From: Alphaproteobacteria bacterium
Lineage (GTDB): Bacteria; Pseudomonadota; Alphaproteobacteria; Caedimonadales; UBA1908
Length of the DNA: 40,428 nt
Reading direction: 5' to 3'
Assembly (NCBI GenBank): GCA_021298595.1
Contig: JAJTHL010000025.1
Location: forward strand, 1-40,428
The translations under genes and the position numbers were made by a program. The notes below the pieces were generated by a model. That model was not told the origin of the DNA, searched no databases, and saw nothing but the letters and a program-made list of their open reading frames with translations. The number at the start of each line of letters is the position of its first letter. Within the stretch, counting starts at the first letter, position 1. Positions 33,441-40,428 of this stretch are shown here, one piece after another.

Positions 33441-35051
33441 ATGGAAAAACGTCCTTCTAATAAATCGCTCTACGTTTTCTTTTTTAATCTTTTGCTTTGT
33501 ACCCCCCTCTTCTCTACGCCCCACGATCCAGGTGAAGACTCCCAAACCAAGATATCTGTGCCCTTTGCTGAGCCCCAAGGTGGGGCAGATCTTACCTTAA
33601 GCATTCCAGATGAAGTTTTATGCGACGTTATGTCTACTCTCAAAAAGAGCAAACATCTGGCCCCCCTTCCCATGGTCTGTCAAAGATGGCATCAGCTTCT
33701 TGACGCTGAAACGTGTCATACCTTGCGACAAAAGGCCCGCACCCCCGACAGGGGGCAAGAAACATTCCTCAAGCGTGCCACCAGAAAACTAAAGACGCTA
33801 TTTCAGCAAGTCCTTAAAGAAGAGTCGTATACCTATCTTCCTAAAAAACTTCAAAAGCATCTTCACGGTGAGACAAAGATCTTCTCGCTAGAGCTTTTGG
33901 ACCAAAACACCTTGCAGCGTCTGTATGATAAAGTTTTTGAAAGGAGCCCTTATGAGGTATCGCAAGATGATAAACTATGCTTGGAAGCTTATCTGCCTGT
34001 TGAGCGTATCGCCCTTTTCAACACAAAGCCCCAAACCCTTAAAAAGGTATGTGACGGCTTTAGGCCTACCTCTTCTTTTTTATGGCGCCCCCACAGGGAG
34101 GTAACACAAGATGAGCTTGACGCGTTAAAACAGACCCCCCATACCTTGGTCGTCACACAAACAGAACTCGTCACACAAAAAGCACGTCTCGAGGAACTGC
34201 TAAGGCACAACCCCGAGCACCGATTACATCTTGTTCTAAGCTTGGATCTTTATGTTGATGATGAGGGTAACGCCCTTTCCATGAAAAGTGAAAATCTGCC
34301 CCTGGGCTTGCAGCATCTGATTTTGTCGGATCCCAAAGGCGCTGTACAGTCAATCGATCCGAAATTTCTTTCTCACCACCCAACCCTCAAAACCTTTGAA
34401 GCACGACACTTTCCGGCGCTTAAGCACATTGAGGGCGGATTCTTAAGTCACTGCAAGAATTTAACCCAGTTTGATGCCCCTGGTTTTGAAAACGTTATTT
34501 ATATTGGGCTGAGCTTTCTGTCTGGCTGCACAAGGTTAAAAGAATTTGATAGCAAACCCTTTGTGAGTGTTCGGGAAATCGGGCACTACTTTCTGACGAA
34601 ATGCACGGACTTAACCACTTTTAGGGCGCGCGGCTTTATCAATCTCCAAAAAGTCGGGCACTGCTTCCTCACAGGCAATACGTCTCTTGTTGTTCTAAAG
34701 ACAAAAGGATTCACCAAACTAAGGCAAGTCGGTCACTACTTCTCTTCTGGATGCACATCCCTCCCAGACATTGACTCAAAAGGATTGCGCGCTTTGCAAC
34801 AAGTTGGAAGCGATTTCTTTGCTGGATGCATAAGTGTTAAGCATTTTGACACAACACCTTTTTTACAGTTGCAGATGATAGGCGAGTATTTACTTTCAGG
34901 ATGTCTCACCCTCGAGCGCATCGAGCCCCAAGGACTTAGCAACGTCAAAGAATTGGGACCAAAAGCTTTTTACAACTGTCCTAACCTTTCGCCTGCCGAA
35001 AAAGAAAAACTCCAGCGGTGGTTCGAGACTTATGATATTTTGTGGCCCTAA
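33441..35051 (+). CDS. secreted F-box/leucine-rich-repeat protein, copy 3 (intact, longest)
   Basis: The product has 536 residues and an intact frame. Residues 1-26 are a signal peptide (YVFFFNLLLCTPLFS). An F-box-like motif follows at about 52-90: LSIPDEVLCDVMSTLKKSKH and then LPMVCQRWHQLLD, with the PxE/L/VCxxW pattern of eukaryotic F-boxes that bind Skp1. The central domain (about 235-310) has TQTELVTQKARLEELLRHNP, EHRLHLVL and LQHLILSDPKGAV. Residues about 315-515 are eight 25-residue repeats of the form L-x-x-F-D-x-x-x-F-x-x-L-x-x-I-G-x-x-F-L-x-x-C, like BspA-type (LRR_5) repeats. The cap is AEKEKLQRWFETYDILWP. It is preceded by the shared leader element. Function as a secreted substrate receptor for host ubiquitin ligase is inference. 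Confidence 0.85.
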   Translation: MEKRPSNKSLYVFFFNLLLCTPLFSTPHDPGEDSQTKISVPFAEPQGGADLTLSIPDEVLCDVMSTLKKSKHLAPLPMVCQRWHQLLDAETCHTLRQKARTPDRGQETFLKRATRKLKTLFQQVLKEESYTYLPKKLQKHLHGETKIFSLELLDQNTLQRLYDKVFERSPYEVSQDDKLCLEAYLPVERIALFNTKPQTLKKVCDGFRPTSSFLWRPHREVTQDELDALKQTPHTLVVTQTELVTQKARLEELLRHNPEHRLHLVLSLDLYVDDEGNALSMKSENLPLGLQHLILSDPKGAVQSIDPKFLSHHPTLKTFEARHFPALKHIEGGFLSHCKNLTQFDAPGFENVIYIGLSFLSGCTRLKEFDSKPFVSVREIGHYFLTKCTDLTTFRARGFINLQKVGHCFLTGNTSLVVLKTKGFTKLRQVGHYFSSGCTSLPDIDSKGLRALQQVGSDFFAGCISVKHFDTTPFLQLQMIGEYLLSGCLTLERIEPQGLSNVKELGPKAFYNCPNLSPAEKEKLQRWFETYDILWP

Positions 35052-35171
35052 AAATAAACAGGGTTTTATATTCTTATGTTTTCTGCTCTTTTGCGTTGTC
35101 AAAGATCTTCTGACCTGCGTATAAGAGCAGACCTTCTTACACCTCCAACGAAAGCTGACATAGCTATCATC

Positions 35172-36539
35172 ATGAAAACGCATTCTCTTTTTAAGACTGC
35201 CTTCTCCTTTTTGTTTTTTTCGGTTTCGTGCCCTGCAGCTTTTGATCCCGCCCTTGAGCTTGACACTAGCGCCGTTCCTAGCGCGCCTGCCATAACGTTC
35301 CCTGACGCGCTTGAGGTGAAAGATCCCCCTTCCGCGCCGCCTCAGGATTTGGGGCCATATTTTAGCCTCCTTCCCCACGAGAAAATGCTTGATATCATAA
35401 GCTATCTCGACGCAAAAAGTCTTTTTGCTTTCTCACAAACCTGCAAAACCATTGATGACCTTGTGGGGCACTCTGCCCAGGGCAATCTCAAACAAGTCAC
35501 ATACGATCAATTTGATACTTTTTATGAACCTGCGCGCCTTAAAAAAGGGGCTTTAAGCGCCCTAAAAAGTGAAGGTTGCTCGTTTTTAGCGCCCGGCACT
35601 CCTTTACCTCAAGGGGCGCGACCATTGGACTCTTTAGAAAGGCTAGCTTTTTTTAATCAGATATTCAGCACGCACAAAGAGAACCTGATTGATGCAGATC
35701 TTATGTGTCTTGATGCCGTGTGCCCCCTGATCCCTAAGGAATATTCCCCCGAAACCACTTTAAGCAAAGCGCTTGTGTTTCTTGAGAGAAATGCCTCACA
35801 GCCCTTTCCCTCAGTCCGTTTTTCAGAAAATCTTGATCCCAAAAGCCTGCAACGTTCTTCAACGCTTGTATTGACAACCTCAGAACTTAAAGCCCACAAG
35901 GACGTCCTCGGCGCACACCTTGCCCACAACCCCGAGCACCGCGTCCACTTGATTTTAGGGGACGGTGCCTTTATGGAAAACGGCGCTCTTTCCATGACGA
36001 GTGAAGACCTTCCTGATAATCTTTGTCACCTGATCTTGTCAGATCCGGCGGGACGGGTCACAAAGATCAACGACAGTTTTCTGCAATCCCATGCCTCACT
36101 CACAACTTTTGACACAAGAGGTCCCCTGGCTGTTAAAACGGTGGGAAAGTTCTTTCTTTTTTATTGCACAGCCCTCAAAAGTGTTGATACAAGAGGATTT
36201 ACAGCACTTACAACCATCGACAACTCCTTCCTTTCTTTCTGCACAGACCTCGAGCGCTTTGACACAATAGGCCTCACAGCCCTCAAATATGTGGACAGTT
36301 ATTTCCTCTCGAATTGCAAAAACCTAAATACCTTTGAGACAACCCCTCTCACCGCGCTTGAAACGGTAAAAGACTGCTTTCTTTTTTATTGCACAGGCCT
36401 CGAGCGCTTTGATCCAAGAGGCTTTATAGCTCTTAAAATGGTGGAAGGAAAATTCCTCTGTGGATGTTTTCAATTACCTGAAACAGAAAAAGAAAAAATC
36501 CGCGCGCAGCTTGCCGCCCGCGGCATTAAGTGGCAATAA
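35172..36539 (+). CDS. secreted F-box/leucine-rich-repeat protein, copy 4 (intact)
   Basis: The product has 455 residues from ATG 35172. The signal peptide is MKTHSLFKTAFSFLFFSVSC with cleavage likely near PAAFD. The F-box-like motif is at about 65-100: YFSLLPHEKMLDIISYLDAK, then SLFAFSQTCKTIDDLV. The central domain has TTSELKAHKDVLGAHLAHNP, EHRVHLILGDGAFMENG and LCHLILSDPAGRV. Five 25-residue repeats follow (LTTFDTRGPLAVKTVGKFFL through LERFDPRGFIALKMVEGKFL), and then the cap EKEKIRAQLAARGIKWQ. An upstream in-frame extension exists but precedes the signal peptide and the conserved leader, so I reject it. Long stretches are nearly identical to pseudogene copy 2. Confidence 0.85.
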   Translation: MKTHSLFKTAFSFLFFSVSCPAAFDPALELDTSAVPSAPAITFPDALEVKDPPSAPPQDLGPYFSLLPHEKMLDIISYLDAKSLFAFSQTCKTIDDLVGHSAQGNLKQVTYDQFDTFYEPARLKKGALSALKSEGCSFLAPGTPLPQGARPLDSLERLAFFNQIFSTHKENLIDADLMCLDAVCPLIPKEYSPETTLSKALVFLERNASQPFPSVRFSENLDPKSLQRSSTLVLTTSELKAHKDVLGAHLAHNPEHRVHLILGDGAFMENGALSMTSEDLPDNLCHLILSDPAGRVTKINDSFLQSHASLTTFDTRGPLAVKTVGKFFLFYCTALKSVDTRGFTALTTIDNSFLSFCTDLERFDTIGLTALKYVDSYFLSNCKNLNTFETTPLTALETVKDCFLFYCTGLERFDPRGFIALKMVEGKFLCGCFQLPETEKEKIRAQLAARGIKWQ

Positions 36540-36664
36540 CCATACAAACGGCGCGCATTGACACGAGGGGTATTTTTTAATGTTAAAAAAGTTGACATTC
36601 TGTGGGTCAATCCCCACCTAAACCATGTTGATAAACCCTAATGAAAGGTGACATAGCCATCATC

Positions 36665-37897
36665 ATGAAAACACGCCCTCTTCTTAAGACTTCTTTGTCT
36701 TTACTTCTCTTTACTGCTACCACCTGCTTTGCGTCCTTTCATGACGCTCGTGACGCGGACACAGACCCCCTTCAAAGAGTCTCCATATTTGGCTCTACCA
36801 ATGCCCTTGACCTGAAAGACGTCAATGCCGCGCCGTCACTCAACTTTGGGCCCATTTTCAACGCCCTGCCCAACGAAGTAATCTTAAATATCATAAGCTA
36901 CCTGGACGGAAAAAGCCTTGTTTCTTTGTCACAAACCTCTACGGCTTTTGACAACCTTGTGGGTGTTTTCACTCGGCAAACTGTCGACCAAGTCAGACGT
37001 AATACCACCCACCTTTATCATGATCTCACATGTTTAAAAAAAGGCGTTTTAAGCGTACTCAAAAATGACGGTTTTGTATTTTTGCCGCCAGCTGTCCCTT
37101 TACCAGCAAATACTCGGCCCGCAACTCTTTTTGAGAACACACTCTTATTTAATCGGTTTTTTAATTTGCAACGTGAGGCCCTAAGCGACGCGGATCTTTT
37201 GTGCCTTGAGGCTGTCTGTCCTTTGGCTTTCTCTGAGGGCGACACCCCGATAGAGCTCACCAAAGCCCTCGACTTTATCGACAGAGACGCGGCAGATCCC
37301 TTGCCCTCTGTCCGCCTTCAAGAAAACCTTGAGGCCACAAAAACACAAAGCGCTGTCACTTTTGTCCTTACGTCCGCAGAGCTGATAACGCACAAAGAGG
37401 CCCTCACCGCGCACCTGGCTAAAAACCCCGAGCACCGTCTTCATCTCATTTTAGGTGATGGCATTTTTGAGCAAGACGGAACGCTGTCCCTCAGCAAAGA
37501 GGACGTGCCTGACAATTTGCGCCATCTCATTTTATCAGACCCCAGGAAAACTGTTATAACAACAGGTGAAGGTTTGTTGAAAGGGCACCCTTCTCTCACG
37601 ACTTTTGATGCGAGAGATCTCTCATGCTTGACGGTCTTAGCATTTGATTGTCTTTCTGAATGTAAGGATCTCACGCACATGGAGACGAGAGGTCTAACAA
37701 GCGTTCAGTGGATCGGGTATTACTTTGCTATTAATTGCAAGAATTTCAAAACCATCAATCCAAGAGGACTTATCTCCATAGCACCCATCGCGGCTCGGTG
37801 GTTTGTTAATCAGGCATGCGGTAAAAGCACAGGAGACGACTATCAAAAAGTCATGTCCTTCTGGGCAAGACGCGGCATTCAACCCCCACGCCGTTAA
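36665..37897 (+). CDS. secreted F-box/leucine-rich-repeat protein, copy 5 (intact)
   Basis: The product has 410 residues from ATG 36665. The signal peptide is MKTRPLLKTSLSLLLFTATT with cleavage near CFAS. The F-box-like motif is FNALPNEVILNIISYLDGKS, then LVSLSQTSTAFDNLV, in which the usual Cys is replaced by Ser. The central domain has LTSAELITHKEALTAHLAKN and PEHRLHLILGDGIFEQDG. About three 25-residue repeats follow (LTTFDARDLSCL, LTHMETRGLTSVQWIGYY, FKTINPRGLISI). The cap diverges (SFWARRGIQPPRR). Copies 3, 4 and 5 differ greatly in repeat number while keeping the central domain, as expected of a family diversifying its recognition surface. Confidence 0.84.
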   Translation: MKTRPLLKTSLSLLLFTATTCFASFHDARDADTDPLQRVSIFGSTNALDLKDVNAAPSLNFGPIFNALPNEVILNIISYLDGKSLVSLSQTSTAFDNLVGVFTRQTVDQVRRNTTHLYHDLTCLKKGVLSVLKNDGFVFLPPAVPLPANTRPATLFENTLLFNRFFNLQREALSDADLLCLEAVCPLAFSEGDTPIELTKALDFIDRDAADPLPSVRLQENLEATKTQSAVTFVLTSAELITHKEALTAHLAKNPEHRLHLILGDGIFEQDGTLSLSKEDVPDNLRHLILSDPRKTVITTGEGLLKGHPSLTTFDARDLSCLTVLAFDCLSECKDLTHMETRGLTSVQWIGYYFAINCKNFKTINPRGLISIAPIAARWFVNQACGKSTGDDYQKVMSFWARRGIQPPRR

Positions 37898-37906
37898 ACA
37901 TCACTT

Positions 37907-37947
37907 AATCTTCCCCCCTTTGCGGTTCGTTGCTAAGGGGGAAGATT
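37907..37947 (+). other. hairpin downstream of copy 5
   Basis: AATCTTCCCCCCTT and AAGGGGGAAGATT pair over 13 bp with one bulged C around a loop of about 14 bases, starting 10 bases after the copy 5 stop. No U-run follows; it may still act as an mRNA 3'-end or partial terminator. It belongs to the 368-base gap 37898-38265, which otherwise holds the decayed duplicate and the copy 6 promoter. Confidence 0.55.
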
Positions 37948-38003
37948 ACCCAAATACACAAGCGCTGAGCCTACCATTTGAACCTCTTCGTTGGCAGAAA
38001 AGA

Positions 38004-38178
38004 TGACGAACCGCGTAGGCGTTGTTGTACGGCCAAGTGGTTGCAATAGAAAACAAAGGAAACACCCTTGAGAAAGGGGATAAATGCAACCATCTTGATA
38101 GTCCACTTCGCGTGCCTCCTGTTAAACCTCACTCCTCTTTACGTCACCGAAGAAAAGAAATCAGGCGGCGCACTTTTT
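38004..38178 (+). pseudogene. decayed duplicate of the 5' region of the FliL-like gene
   Basis: This stretch aligns with 39118-39293 along its length: GATGACG at the start, GTTGT with GCCAAG, the ribosome-binding region AACAAAGGAAACACC, a signal-peptide remnant (CGTGCCT), and CACCGAAGAAAAGAAATCAG against GCCGAAGAAAAAAAATCAG, ending in GGCGCACTTTTTT against GGCGCTTTTT. Many substitutions and stops make it non-coding. It shows that the segment was duplicated and that copy 6 now sits between the two versions. Confidence 0.75.
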
Positions 38179-38193
38179 TAGTGTCAATAAACT

Positions 38194-38223
38194 TGCCCTT
38201 TCACCTATCAACTCCTATATAAT
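38194..38223 (+). promoter_or_regulatory. promoter of F-box/LRR copy 6
   Basis: TTGCCC (38194-38199) and TATAAT (38218-38223) are 18 bases apart. The flanks (CTTTCACCTATCAACTC, ATATAATCCTTG) repeat those of copy 1 almost base for base. Confidence 0.6.
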
Positions 38224-38265
38224 CCTTGTTCGTCAACCTTAATGAAAGTCGAAATAACCATCATC

Positions 38266-39084
38266 ATGAAAACACGCTCTCTTTCTTTTTTCTTTTTCAT
38301 CATTCTTACTCGTTTTGTGATGGCCTGTGATGGTCCAATCCTCGTCTGTGAAGAGGCAGATTTTTCAGCCCTGGCGCAAAGTCCTGCGTCACCATATTCT
38401 TCTTTTTCAGAAGAAAGAGAGCCTACCTTCGAGCGCTTTATCTCTTATTACGATTACGCTGAGGATACGTTCGCAGACCGTCTATGCTGGCAAGCCTATG
38501 GCCCCGAAATGTCTTTAGAAAGTGAGTCTCCTGAAGCTCTAAATTTTTCTGTTACTTTTCAAAAGACTGAGATAGAGGCTCCTCTTGTTCGGTTTACCCC
38601 GGATCTTCAACCCCACGATCTCGCCGTGCCCCACACGGTGGTCTTGAGCGCTGCAGAACTGCTGGCACACAGGGACTTTCTTGGGACGCATCTTGCCCAT
38701 AATCCCGAACACCGTATCCATGTGGTCTTAGGCGACGGCCCCTTCATTGACGGCGATCGTCTCATCATGAAAAAGGATGATCTCCCCAATGGGCTTCGGC
38801 ATCTCGTTTTGTCGGATCCTAGGCACCTTGTTAAAGTTATCGACCGTGGCTTTTTGATCGGGCACGAAACTTTGACAACCTTTGACCCTTTAGGTCTTGA
38901 TCAGGTACATGTGATTGATGCGGGATTTCTTTATAGTTGCCTCCGTCTTACAAAAGTTAATATAGAAAGGTTCGTCAACCTTAAGATGATAAGCGCCTAC
39001 TTCATTGGAATGTGTAAAGATTTACTTACAGAAGAAAGAGAAGCAATAAAATCTTTTCTAAAATCAAAAAACATTGCCCATTAA
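38266..39084 (+). CDS. secreted LRR-family protein, copy 6, F-box lost
   Basis: The product has 272 residues from ATG 38266. The signal peptide is MKTRSLSFFFFIILTRFVMA, directly followed by Cys; VMAC is a weak lipobox-like sequence, so a lipoprotein is possible. The region that holds the F-box in the other copies is replaced by an unrelated acidic stretch. The central domain is well kept: LSAAELLAHRDFLGTHLAHN, PEHRIHVVLGDGPFIDGD, LRHLVLSDPRHLV. Two 25-residue repeats (LTTFDPLGLDQVHVIDAGFL, LTKVNIERFVNLKMISAYFI) and a short cap ending KSKNIAH close the protein. It is intact and may be a decoy, a partner, or a truncated descendant of its neighbours. Confidence 0.82.
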   Translation: MKTRSLSFFFFIILTRFVMACDGPILVCEEADFSALAQSPASPYSSFSEEREPTFERFISYYDYAEDTFADRLCWQAYGPEMSLESESPEALNFSVTFQKTEIEAPLVRFTPDLQPHDLAVPHTVVLSAAELLAHRDFLGTHLAHNPEHRIHVVLGDGPFIDGDRLIMKKDDLPNGLRHLVLSDPRHLVKVIDRGFLIGHETLTTFDPLGLDQVHVIDAGFLYSCLRLTKVNIERFVNLKMISAYFIGMCKDLLTEEREAIKSFLKSKNIAH

Positions 39085-39185
39085 CCTTAACAGGAAAGCT
39101 TAAAGCGGTGACAGGAAAGATGACGCGCCGCCGCCGAGTTGTTATACTGCCAAGAAGCCGCGGTCGACAAACAAAGGAAACACCT

Positions 39186-39623
39186 GTGAGGAGGGTCACG
39201 AAAGCAAAAGTTCTGACATCCTTTTTCGTGTGCCTTTTCTTAAGTGCAAGCGTCCTTTATGCCGCCGAAGAAAAAAAATCAGACGGCGCTTTTTCGCCTC
39301 TGGTTCAGAACTTTATCAATTTCCCGCCCTTTTTGATTCCCGTCATTCAAGACCGGCGCGTGGTCACGACCTACGCCATTACCCTGGTCATCGAAACAGT
39401 CACCGCCCACGACGCGGTCGAAATCTACCCCTTTGTTCCGCGCCTAACAGATGCCCTTTTAACGGATATGTATACTGTTTTTTGCCTTGCCTGGTCACCG
39501 GACACCCGTGTATTTCTCAAAGACCTCAAAACAAGATTACTGGGTGTTGCCCAAAAAGTTGCTGGCAAGAAGCACATAAAAGCCGTACTGATTCAATCAT
39601 TTCAAGAGCAAATACATAAATAA
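39186..39623 (+). CDS. FliL-like secreted or membrane-anchored protein
   Basis: The product has 145 residues from GTG 39186, with AAAGGA eight bases upstream. A signal anchor or signal peptide (KVLTSFFVCLFLSASVLYAA) precedes a domain PFLIPVIQDRRVVTTYAITL, then VEIYPFVPRLTDALLTDMYT and LKTRLLGVAQKVAGKKHIKA, VLIQSFQEQ. The pattern of a vP-V-I-x-x-R-x-x-x-x-x-x-x-x-L start, PRLxDALLxDxY, and a final VLIQ resembles small alphaproteobacterial FliL-related proteins; no flagellar genes are nearby, so a flagellar role is not implied. The longer upstream frame (from 39108) covers the promoter region that is also duplicated at 38004. Confidence 0.65.
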   Translation: MRRVTKAKVLTSFFVCLFLSASVLYAAEEKKSDGAFSPLVQNFINFPPFLIPVIQDRRVVTTYAITLVIETVTAHDAVEIYPFVPRLTDALLTDMYTVFCLAWSPDTRVFLKDLKTRLLGVAQKVAGKKHIKAVLIQSFQEQIHK

Positions 39624-39725
39624 TGTAAAGAAAAAATCACGATTACTTTATACGCTTATTAATTAAAATTTAACTAATCTATTTTAGAATAAAATAAGAT
39701 TGCAAAGGATTACGTGGAGGCTCAC

Positions 39726-40190
39726 GTGAAAGACGTCTATTTTGAAACGGTGATGCTCATTGAGCGTCTGCATCGTTTATTCCTGGAAGTCATCAAAGGC
39801 GAACTGGACCGGATGAAGATACATGACATTAGCAATGTGCAGTGCTTCATTTTGTATAATATCGGAAAAAGCAGACTGACCGTCGGTGAAATTTCCAACC
39901 GCGGCTATTACCTTGGGTCCAATGTGACCTATAACCTCAAGAAAATGGTGGAAAGTGGGTATATTCACCAGGAACAGTCACCCCATGATAAACGTTCAAG
40001 CCATATTCAACTCTCTCCAAAAGGGATAGAACTTTTTGAGAAAATTGATGCGCTTTTGCGGGAGCACACTAAAAATATGCGTCACAATGGTCTCATGGAA
40101 CAAGAAATCAAGACAGTCAAAGGGCTTTTACAACGCTTAGAAGCCTTTTGGAACTTCGTCTCAACCCACGACGGACGGCCTCTTTTATAA
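39726..40190 (+). CDS. MarR-family winged-helix transcriptional regulator
   Basis: The product has 154 residues. GTG at 39726 follows GGAGG by five bases; GTG at 39714 would place that site inside the gene. The winged helix-turn-helix reads VQCFILYNIGKSRLTVGEIS, NRGYYLGSNVTYNLKKMVES, GYIHQEQSPHDKRSSHIQLS, with the DKR wing motif typical of MarR. It resembles the short alphaproteobacterial regulators to which LdtR of Liberibacter belongs; that subgroup is a suggestion from motif similarity. The target is unknown. The AT-rich stretch 39624-39713 should hold its promoter. Confidence 0.85.
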   Translation: MKDVYFETVMLIERLHRLFLEVIKGELDRMKIHDISNVQCFILYNIGKSRLTVGEISNRGYYLGSNVTYNLKKMVESGYIHQEQSPHDKRSSHIQLSPKGIELFEKIDALLREHTKNMRHNGLMEQEIKTVKGLLQRLEAFWNFVSTHDGRPLL

Positions 40191-40428
40191 GATTTTCATC
40201 CTTGTCAAACAAAGACGTGCAGCACTTATTCTCAAACGGGATAAGTTCTTTTTCCTTTTCGCGTAGGCAGTTTAAATGGCTTTGACGAGCACGCCTATCC
40301 TTTATGAGGAGGGCAGTCTTTGTCACACTGCGCTCTTTCTCTTTTCATTCTCTTTTATACTCTGGGTTTACGGTTCCCCCTGAGAAACATTGAGCAAAAC
40401 ACTATTTCTCAAGCGCAACAAAAAATAA
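40191..40428. other. gap at right edge with no supported gene
   Basis: The only open frame of note (minus, 40326-40117) overlaps the MarR gene and has no ribosome binding site or recognisable domain. TTGACG near 40281 could be a -35 box of a gene beyond the window. I see nothing else. Confidence 0.4.

Noticed and set aside
30578-39100. The repeat-rich region as a prophage, insertion sequence or CRISPR array
   Set aside because: No integrase, transposase, terminal inverted repeats or spacer-repeat structure is present; the repeats are protein-coding paralogues.
39108-39185. Basic N-terminal extension of the FliL-like protein (start 39108)
   Set aside because: A good AAAGGA site precedes GTG 39186, and the extension would put about 26 residues before the signal peptide.
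40117-40326. 69-codon minus-strand frame at the right edge
   Set aside because: It overlaps the MarR gene, has no ribosome binding site and no recognisable features.

Overview
The window looks like an alphaproteobacterial chromosome, probably an intracellular or protist-associated lineage such as the Holosporales. This placement is inferred from gene content and not from a phylogeny. The evidence is the clusters rplM-rpsI, rpmH-rnpA-yidD-yidC-engB and lgt-midA-pgeF, a two-domain malic enzyme, and a dense housekeeping backbone. Next to this backbone lie genes of the kind used against eukaryotic hosts: a secreted patatin-like phospholipase and a tandem family of secreted F-box/leucine-rich-repeat proteins. 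No tRNA, rRNA, insertion sequence, prophage or CRISPR array was recognised.

Layout. 1-1550 (minus): dut, an SH3-domain protein and an alanine-rich repeat protein that runs off the left edge. 1727-5981 (plus): ribosomal proteins L13, S9 and L34, RNase P protein (apparently started by CTG), YidD, YidC and the GTPase EngB. 5978-8754: a secreted coiled-coil protein, IHF alpha, an inositol-phosphatase-like enzyme and EF-P. 8867-11608 (plus): a znuCBA-type zinc/manganese importer. 11583-16211 (minus): PrmA, an RluC-type pseudouridine synthase, a porin with a clear promoter, and a JmjC ribosomal oxygenase-like protein. 16292-21441 (plus): a class-I glutamine amidotransferase-like hydrolase, an RluB/RsuA-type synthase, Lgt, MidA, PgeF, and a small-molecule kinase gene with an in-frame stop near its 5' end. 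21451-29905 (mostly minus): a LysR regulator, a small secreted protein with a Cys/Phe tail, the patatin, an MgtE-like Mg2+ transporter with an altered signature, MaeB, TpiA and YajC. 30095-30577 (plus): NusB.

30695-39084 is the most interesting region: six consecutive, same-strand paralogues. Five have a signal peptide, an F-box-like motif of about 35 residues, a shared central domain carrying the signature HNPEHR, a run of 25-residue BspA-like leucine-rich repeats (2, 4, 8, 5, 3 and 2 copies in the six genes) and a common C-terminal cap. The sixth keeps everything except the F-box. All six share a 5' leader element at a fixed distance from the start codon. The first two copies are broken by frameshifts, and the first also carries a nine-unit CTTTA-like pentanucleotide array in its signal-peptide codons. 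The layout suggests a diversifying family of secreted proteins that could act on the host SCF ubiquitin machinery; that function is inference. A decayed copy of the 5' end of the next gene (39186) lies upstream of the sixth paralogue, recording a duplication.

The window closes with a secreted FliL-like protein and a MarR-family regulator. Bases 40191-40428 hold nothing I can support as a gene.
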